DNA from: Pseudomonas wadenswilerensis
GTDB taxonomy: Bacteria > Pseudomonadota > Gammaproteobacteria > Pseudomonadales > Pseudomonadaceae
Reading direction: 5' to 3'
Assembly (NCBI RefSeq): GCF_900497695.1
Contig: NZ_UIDD01000011.1
Coordinates: 359,562 to 423,561 of the forward strand
DNA length: 64,000 nt
The position numbers and the translations under genes are program-made. Shown here in pieces: positions 59,541 through 64,000 of the stretch. Every line of letters begins with the position of its first letter. The first letter of the stretch is position 1. The notes below the pieces were generated by a model. The model was given only the letters and a program-made list of their open reading frames with translations. It had not been told where the DNA came from and did not search any database.

Positions 59541-62500
59541 CGAGCGCTCTCCTCTTTGCCCGGCGTCTGCCAGGGCGCTTCGAATATCGGGCGGTACAGG
59601 GCCTCGCACCAGCCTTCGAATTCTTCACTGGCACTGAGTGCCGCGAAATCGCTGAACTGTCGGGCCAGCGCGGTGCTTTCGCTGCGCTCGCCGAAGGTGT
59701 TCTGACCATCACCGTCGTAGGCCTTGGCGGCTGCAGCCAGGGCTTTGTCGGCATCGCTCTGGGCCAACCAGGCAAAGGCGGTCTTGACTGCTACCGGGAG
59801 CGGCGCATTCATACCCGCCTGGCGGGCCAGCAGCAGATCGCCCAGCAGTTCAGCGGCGCGGGCCTGCTCCAGGGGGGCGAGCAACAGGGTGACATCGGTG
59901 GCGACCACTGCACTGTGCAATGGCAAACCAACCGCGCAGGCGGCCAGGTGCATGACCCAGGTCGGCGTCAGCCGGTGCCATTTCAGTGTGCGGCCACTGC
60001 TGATGCCGTTGGGCAAGGTAGTGATGCTCAGCAGGGATTGATCCTCCCGCTGATAGACCCGGCCCAACCAGCCTTCGAGCTTGAGCTGGCGGTACTCGAA
60101 ACGGATCGGCAAGGCGTTATCCACAGGCATCGGCCATTGCTGCAGCAACTGTTGATAACGCTGCAACAGGTCGGGCAATGGCTCGATCAACTCGGCCTGC
60201 AGGCATTCGCCGAAGCCGGCCAGTGGCAACAGCCCGTAACCCTGCAGGCGGCGGGCCTGGGTGGTAAGCGCCCGGGCGCTGTCATCCGGATCGGCCAGGG
60301 CTGCGGCCAGCAGGCTTTCGCTCAGGCTGTAGCGCTGCAGGGCATCGAGGACGAAGGGCTCCTCATCGGCCAGCGGCGCTTGCGCCGACTCGAAAAAGAC
60401 CTTCAGCCGCTGACTGAAGAAATGCCGCACCGGATGGCGCAGAAAGTCCTGCAACAAGCTCAGCGTCAGCGGTTCATCGCTGTTGTATGGCGGCAGCTCG
60501 TCCTCATTGATCTGCTCTTCGCCAGGGAGGTGCAGCGTCCGCCATTCCCGTGCATAACTGAACAGGCTGCTGCCCTTGTGAAAGTAGCGGGCGCTGAACG
60601 GCTGCAACGGATGCTCCACCGTCAGGGCATGCAGCAACTGCTCACCTGCATTGAGCTTGCCACCGATCTCGGCATCGGCCAGACGCCAACCCGTAGCCAG
60701 ATGGTCGCGCAACTGGCCAATCAGCACCGAGGCCGGGCGTTCGCTGTTATCGCGGATGCTGCGCCCGACCCAGCTGACATACAGCTGGTCACGGGCCGAA
60801 AGCAGCGCTTCGAGCAACAGGTAGCGGTCGTCTTCACGGCGCGAGCGATCACCCGGACGGTAGTCGCTGCCCATCAGGTCGAAGTCCAGCGGCGGTTGCG
60901 CACGCGGGTAGTCGCCATCGTTCATGCCCAGCAGGCAGACCACCTTGAACGGGATCGCACGCATGGGCATCAAGGTGCAGAAATTTACCGAACCTGCAAG
61001 AAAACGCTGGGACAAGCGCCCTTGGTCGAGCCCGGCCAGCCAGGCTTCGCGAACCACGGTGAGCGGCAGCAAGTCTTGCAGGCCAACCGATTCACAGGTC
61101 TGCAACCAGGTTTCGCGCAGGGTCTGCAGTTGCACCAGCAGATAGTCGTCATGCTCGGTGTCGGCGAGGAAGAACACTTGCAGCAAGGCATGCAGGCGCT
61201 CGCCCCACTCGGCAGCAGTTGCCGGTTGGGAAAGTTGCTCGTGGGCGATTTCCAGGGCGTCGAGCAGGGCCACCAACGGGCCGATCAAGGCGGCATCCAG
61301 GCCGCCGATTTCATCGAACGGCTCGATACCATCGCAACCTTCGCCGACACCGACGGCGTAACCCAGCAGCATGCGCCGCAAGCCAAATCGCCAGCTGTTC
61401 TGTTCGAGATCCGCCGGCAAGCCGAGGCCCGCGCGTTGCTCGGCGTTCAGGCCCCAGCGAATGCCGGCGCCTTCGATCCAGCGGTGCAAGGTCGGAAGGT
61501 CGCTTTCCTTGATGGCGAAGCGCGCACGCAAGGCTGGCACATCGAGCAGGTCAAGGACCTCGCTCACCGCGAAGCGGCTATCAGGTAGCTTCAGCAAGTG
61601 CTCCAGGGCAATCAGCAGCGGATCTCGGCCACGCTGGCCCTGGTCGGTCAAGGTGAAGGGGATGAAGCGCGGATCATTGCGGTCCAGTTGGCCGAACACC
61701 GCGCGGATGTGCGGCGCATAGGTATTGATGTCCGGGAGCATGACGATGATGTCCCGTGGGCGCAGCGTCGGGTCGGCACTGAAGCGGGCGAGCAACTGGT
61801 CGTGGAGGATTTCCACTTCACGTTGCGGGCTGTGGCCGATGTGGAAGCGCACCGAGCGATCTTTGGCCAGGTCGACGTCAGGCCAAAGCTCACGGGTTTC
61901 GGCCAGCGGACGCAACTCAAGAATGTCGTCCTGCAACTGATTGAGCAGTGTTGTCGGGGCACTGTCGCTGAACAGGTCGATACGCCCGTCGCTGAAGGCT
62001 GCGCGGTAGCTGCCAGGGTCGTCATAGCTGTCGAGCAGGTTGATATAGTCGCGGCCTTGCTTGCCCCAGGCGGCGAGCAACGGATGTGCGTGTTGATGCA
62101 GGGTTTCGGCATCGATCAGGCTGGGCATGCCCTGCTTGCGTTGCTGGCGCTTGTATTGATGGCGCAGCAGGTCCTTGTCGGCAACGATGTCGGCCCAGTG
62201 GTGCCGGCAGGGGTTGTGCACGCAGAGCAGCACCTGGCTGAAACGAGCCAGCCCTGCGAGCGCTTCGAGCGCCTGGGCAGGCAGCGACGAAATGCCGAAG
62301 ACAATAACCCGGGATGGCAAGCCAGGTGGCGCCTCCTGCAGGCTATTGATCCGCTCGATAAAGCGCTGATGGACTCCGGCGCGGCTCTGGGCCATGCCCT
62401 CTTCACCGACATCCAGCAACAGGGCGCGCCATAGCTCTGCCTGCCAGCAGTTGGCGGCCGGCAGCGGCTTTGATTCGCCACGGGCGGTATTGAGTACATG

Positions 62501-63013
62501 GCGGCCGGCGGCCCAGTCCTTGAGCCAGTCGGCCCGATACACCTGATACTGGTCGAACAGGTCGGCAAGGCGTTCGGCCAACTGGTAGCGCTTGCGCAGG
62601 TCGCTGTCGTCGGTGAGAAAGCGCTGCAAGGGCTCGAAGTGCGGTTTGTCGATGACTTCAGGCAGCAGGCGCATCAAACGCCAGGTCAGCGGCGCCTTGT
62701 CGAGCAGCGACACCTCGGGGATTTCTTCGCGGCCCAGCACCTTGCGGTACAGCTGCCACATGAAACTGCCGGGTAGTTGCACCTCGACTGCGGCGGCGAT
62801 GCCACAGCCACCTTGATCGTCGTCTTCAGGATCTTCGGCTAGGGCCAGCTTCAGCCACTGGGCGATGCCGTTGCTCTGCACCAGGGCGATTTCGTTTTCC
62901 AGCGGTGCCAGCGGGTAACGCCGCATCCAGCTCACCACCAGACTGCGCAGTTCATCCAGGCGATTGCCGTGAACCACCATGAAACCTGGTATGAGTGGGT
63001 TTGCGTGCGGCAT
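59537..63013 (-). CDS. recC: Exodeoxyribonuclease V subunit gamma, RecC
   Basis: A 1158-residue subunit that splits the strands and recognises Chi. It has an inactive helicase fold: LVQSNGIAQWLKLALAEDPE near the start, VIVFGISSLPAQALEALAGL, IIVMLPDINTYAPHIRAVFG and VVCLLGMNDGDYPRAQPPLD. The length is normal. First gene of the recCBD operon; its start is about 130 bases downstream of the 5S rRNA gene, separated by the rrn terminator. Confidence 0.97.
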   Translation of the reverse strand: MPHANPLIPGFMVVHGNRLDELRSLVVSWMRRYPLAPLENEIALVQSNGIAQWLKLALAEDPEDDDQGGCGIAAAVEVQLPGSFMWQLYRKVLGREEIPEVSLLDKAPLTWRLMRLLPEVIDKPHFEPLQRFLTDDSDLRKRYQLAERLADLFDQYQVYRADWLKDWAAGRHVLNTARGESKPLPAANCWQAELWRALLLDVGEEGMAQSRAGVHQRFIERINSLQEAPPGLPSRVIVFGISSLPAQALEALAGLARFSQVLLCVHNPCRHHWADIVADKDLLRHQYKRQQRKQGMPSLIDAETLHQHAHPLLAAWGKQGRDYINLLDSYDDPGSYRAAFSDGRIDLFSDSAPTTLLNQLQDDILELRPLAETRELWPDVDLAKDRSVRFHIGHSPQREVEILHDQLLARFSADPTLRPRDIIVMLPDINTYAPHIRAVFGQLDRNDPRFIPFTLTDQGQRGRDPLLIALEHLLKLPDSRFAVSEVLDLLDVPALRARFAIKESDLPTLHRWIEGAGIRWGLNAEQRAGLGLPADLEQNSWRFGLRRMLLGYAVGVGEGCDGIEPFDEIGGLDAALIGPLVALLDALEIAHEQLSQPATAAEWGERLHALLQVFFLADTEHDDYLLVQLQTLRETWLQTCESVGLQDLLPLTVVREAWLAGLDQGRLSQRFLAGSVNFCTLMPMRAIPFKVVCLLGMNDGDYPRAQPPLDFDLMGSDYRPGDRSRREDDRYLLLEALLSARDQLYVSWVGRSIRDNSERPASVLIGQLRDHLATGWRLADAEIGGKLNAGEQLLHALTVEHPLQPFSARYFHKGSSLFSYAREWRTLHLPGEEQINEDELPPYNSDEPLTLSLLQDFLRHPVRHFFSQRLKVFFESAQAPLADEEPFVLDALQRYSLSESLLAAALADPDDSARALTTQARRLQGYGLLPLAGFGECLQAELIEPLPDLLQRYQQLLQQWPMPVDNALPIRFEYRQLKLEGWLGRVYQREDQSLLSITTLPNGISSGRTLKWHRLTPTWVMHLAACAVGLPLHSAVVATDVTLLLAPLEQARAAELLGDLLLARQAGMNAPLPVAVKTAFAWLAQSDADKALAAAAKAYDGDGQNTFGERSESTALARQFSDFAALSASEEFEGWCEALYRPIFEAPWQTPGKEESAR

Positions 63014-63097
63014 TGGGCATCCTTGAGGCTGTGCGGGCAGAGGGAAACCTTATCATGCTCGGGGAGCCTGACTGTGTTGTGCAACAGCCAGAAAGAC

Positions 63098-63130
63098 AAA
63101 ACCCCTACCTGCGTACGCAGATAGGGGTTT
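63098..63130 (-). terminator. rRNA operon terminator
   Basis: On the minus strand AAACCCCTA and TAGGGGTTT arms with an inner CTGCG/CGCAG stem form a long hairpin followed by TTTGTC. It lies just after the 5S gene. Confidence 0.9.
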
Positions 63131-63141
63131 CGGAATTTAAT

Positions 63142-63257
63142 CTTGACGATGACCTACTCTCACATGGGGAAACCCCACACTACCATCGGCGATGCATCGT
63201 TTCACTGCTGAGTTCGGGATGGGATCAGGTGGTTCCAATGCTCTATGGTCGTCAAGA
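63142..63257 (-). rRNA. rrf: 5S ribosomal RNA
   Basis: On the minus strand the sequence contains CCACCTGATCCCATCCCGAA, GAAACGATGCATCGCCGATG and GTGAGAGTAGGTCATCGTCA, the Pseudomonas 5S rRNA. The terminal TTGACGA/TCGTCAA helix sets the ends within a few bases. Confidence 0.95.
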
Positions 63258-63404
63258 AATTCTGTTGCCAGAAGGTCTTGTTAGACACTCCAGCGAATCG
63301 GGTATGTGATGTTTTGTGAGTTACAAATTCTCGGCTTTGCAGTCTTCACTACCGCAATTTGGCCTGCTCTTTATTTAGGAGCAGCAAATTGCTTGGGTGT
63401 TATA

Positions 63405-64000
<596 letters not shown>

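Noticed and set aside
57129..61588. Long plus-strand frames across recB and recC
   Set aside because: Shadows of recB and recC codon bias; no start context or domain.
63258..63404. tRNA gene in the 5S-23S spacer
   Set aside because: No cloverleaf or TTC-arm sequence is present on either strand.

Overview
The window is chromosomal DNA of a Pseudomonas, most likely of the P. putida / P. fluorescens group. The pointers are the high G+C content, the CioAB cyanide-insensitive oxidase with an ANR box, a PpoR-type LuxR solo, an McpS-type chemoreceptor, the YfiRNB module, and seven Pseudomonas-type REP pairs built around the same GCTGGCaaGCCAGCTCCCACA-like unit. From memory the order radA-mscL-fpr-ppoR-rlmG-cio ... 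pcaGH-mcpS-ggt ... mmsBA ... recDBC resembles P. putida KT2440, with extra blocks inserted. No insertion sequence, prophage, CRISPR array or tRNA was seen.

Layout. 1-2.2 kb: a FecI/FecR iron-type sigma/anti-sigma pair behind a candidate Fur box, plus a small exported protein. 2.2-7.3 kb: radA, mscL, fpr, ppoR, rlmG. 7.4-10.1 kb: the cioAB quinol oxidase with a 51-residue DUF2474 partner gene, under a perfect ANR/FNR site. 10.4-16.7 kb: an exporter, a DJ-1-family protein that has lost its catalytic residues, an acetyltransferase, a purine permease with an unusual structured leader, trmA and a phosphodiesterase.

16.8-30.8 kb is an aromatic/hydroaromatic catabolic block. An NAD-type quinate/shikimate dehydrogenase, QuiC (dehydroshikimate dehydratase) and an MFS importer lead to protocatechuate, and PcaHG opens the ring; a PcaQ-type operator lies upstream of pcaH. 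Embedded in it is an IclR-centred set (FAD dehydrogenase, TIM-barrel isomerase-like protein, EamA transporter) that shares a TGGAA-N5-TTCCA operator, and a frameshifted Orn/Lys/Arg decarboxylase gene.

31-39.7 kb: metallopeptidase YpfJ, chemoreceptor McpS with a sigma-28-like promoter, gamma-glutamyltranspeptidase, MdaB and a first TSUP/LysR divergent pair. 39.7-45.5 kb is a tightly packed six-gene operon (YnbA-, YnbC-, YnbD-like, a small membrane protein, a PlsC-like acyltransferase, a CdsA/YnbB-like cytidylyltransferase). It encodes what looks like a complete but uncharacterised phospholipid synthesis and head-group editing pathway; this is my best candidate for an undescribed system. A second TSUP/LysR pair follows it.

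47-64 kb: a cupin, the valine-catabolic mmsAB genes with a divergent LysR regulator and a perfect palindrome between them, the yfiRNB c-di-GMP module, recC-recB-recD with ATGA-type overlaps, and the 3' end of an rRNA operon (5S and part of 23S), all on the minus strand except the cupin and the regulator. Long reading frames antisense to radA, cio, ggt, recB and recC are high-G+C shadows and are not annotated.
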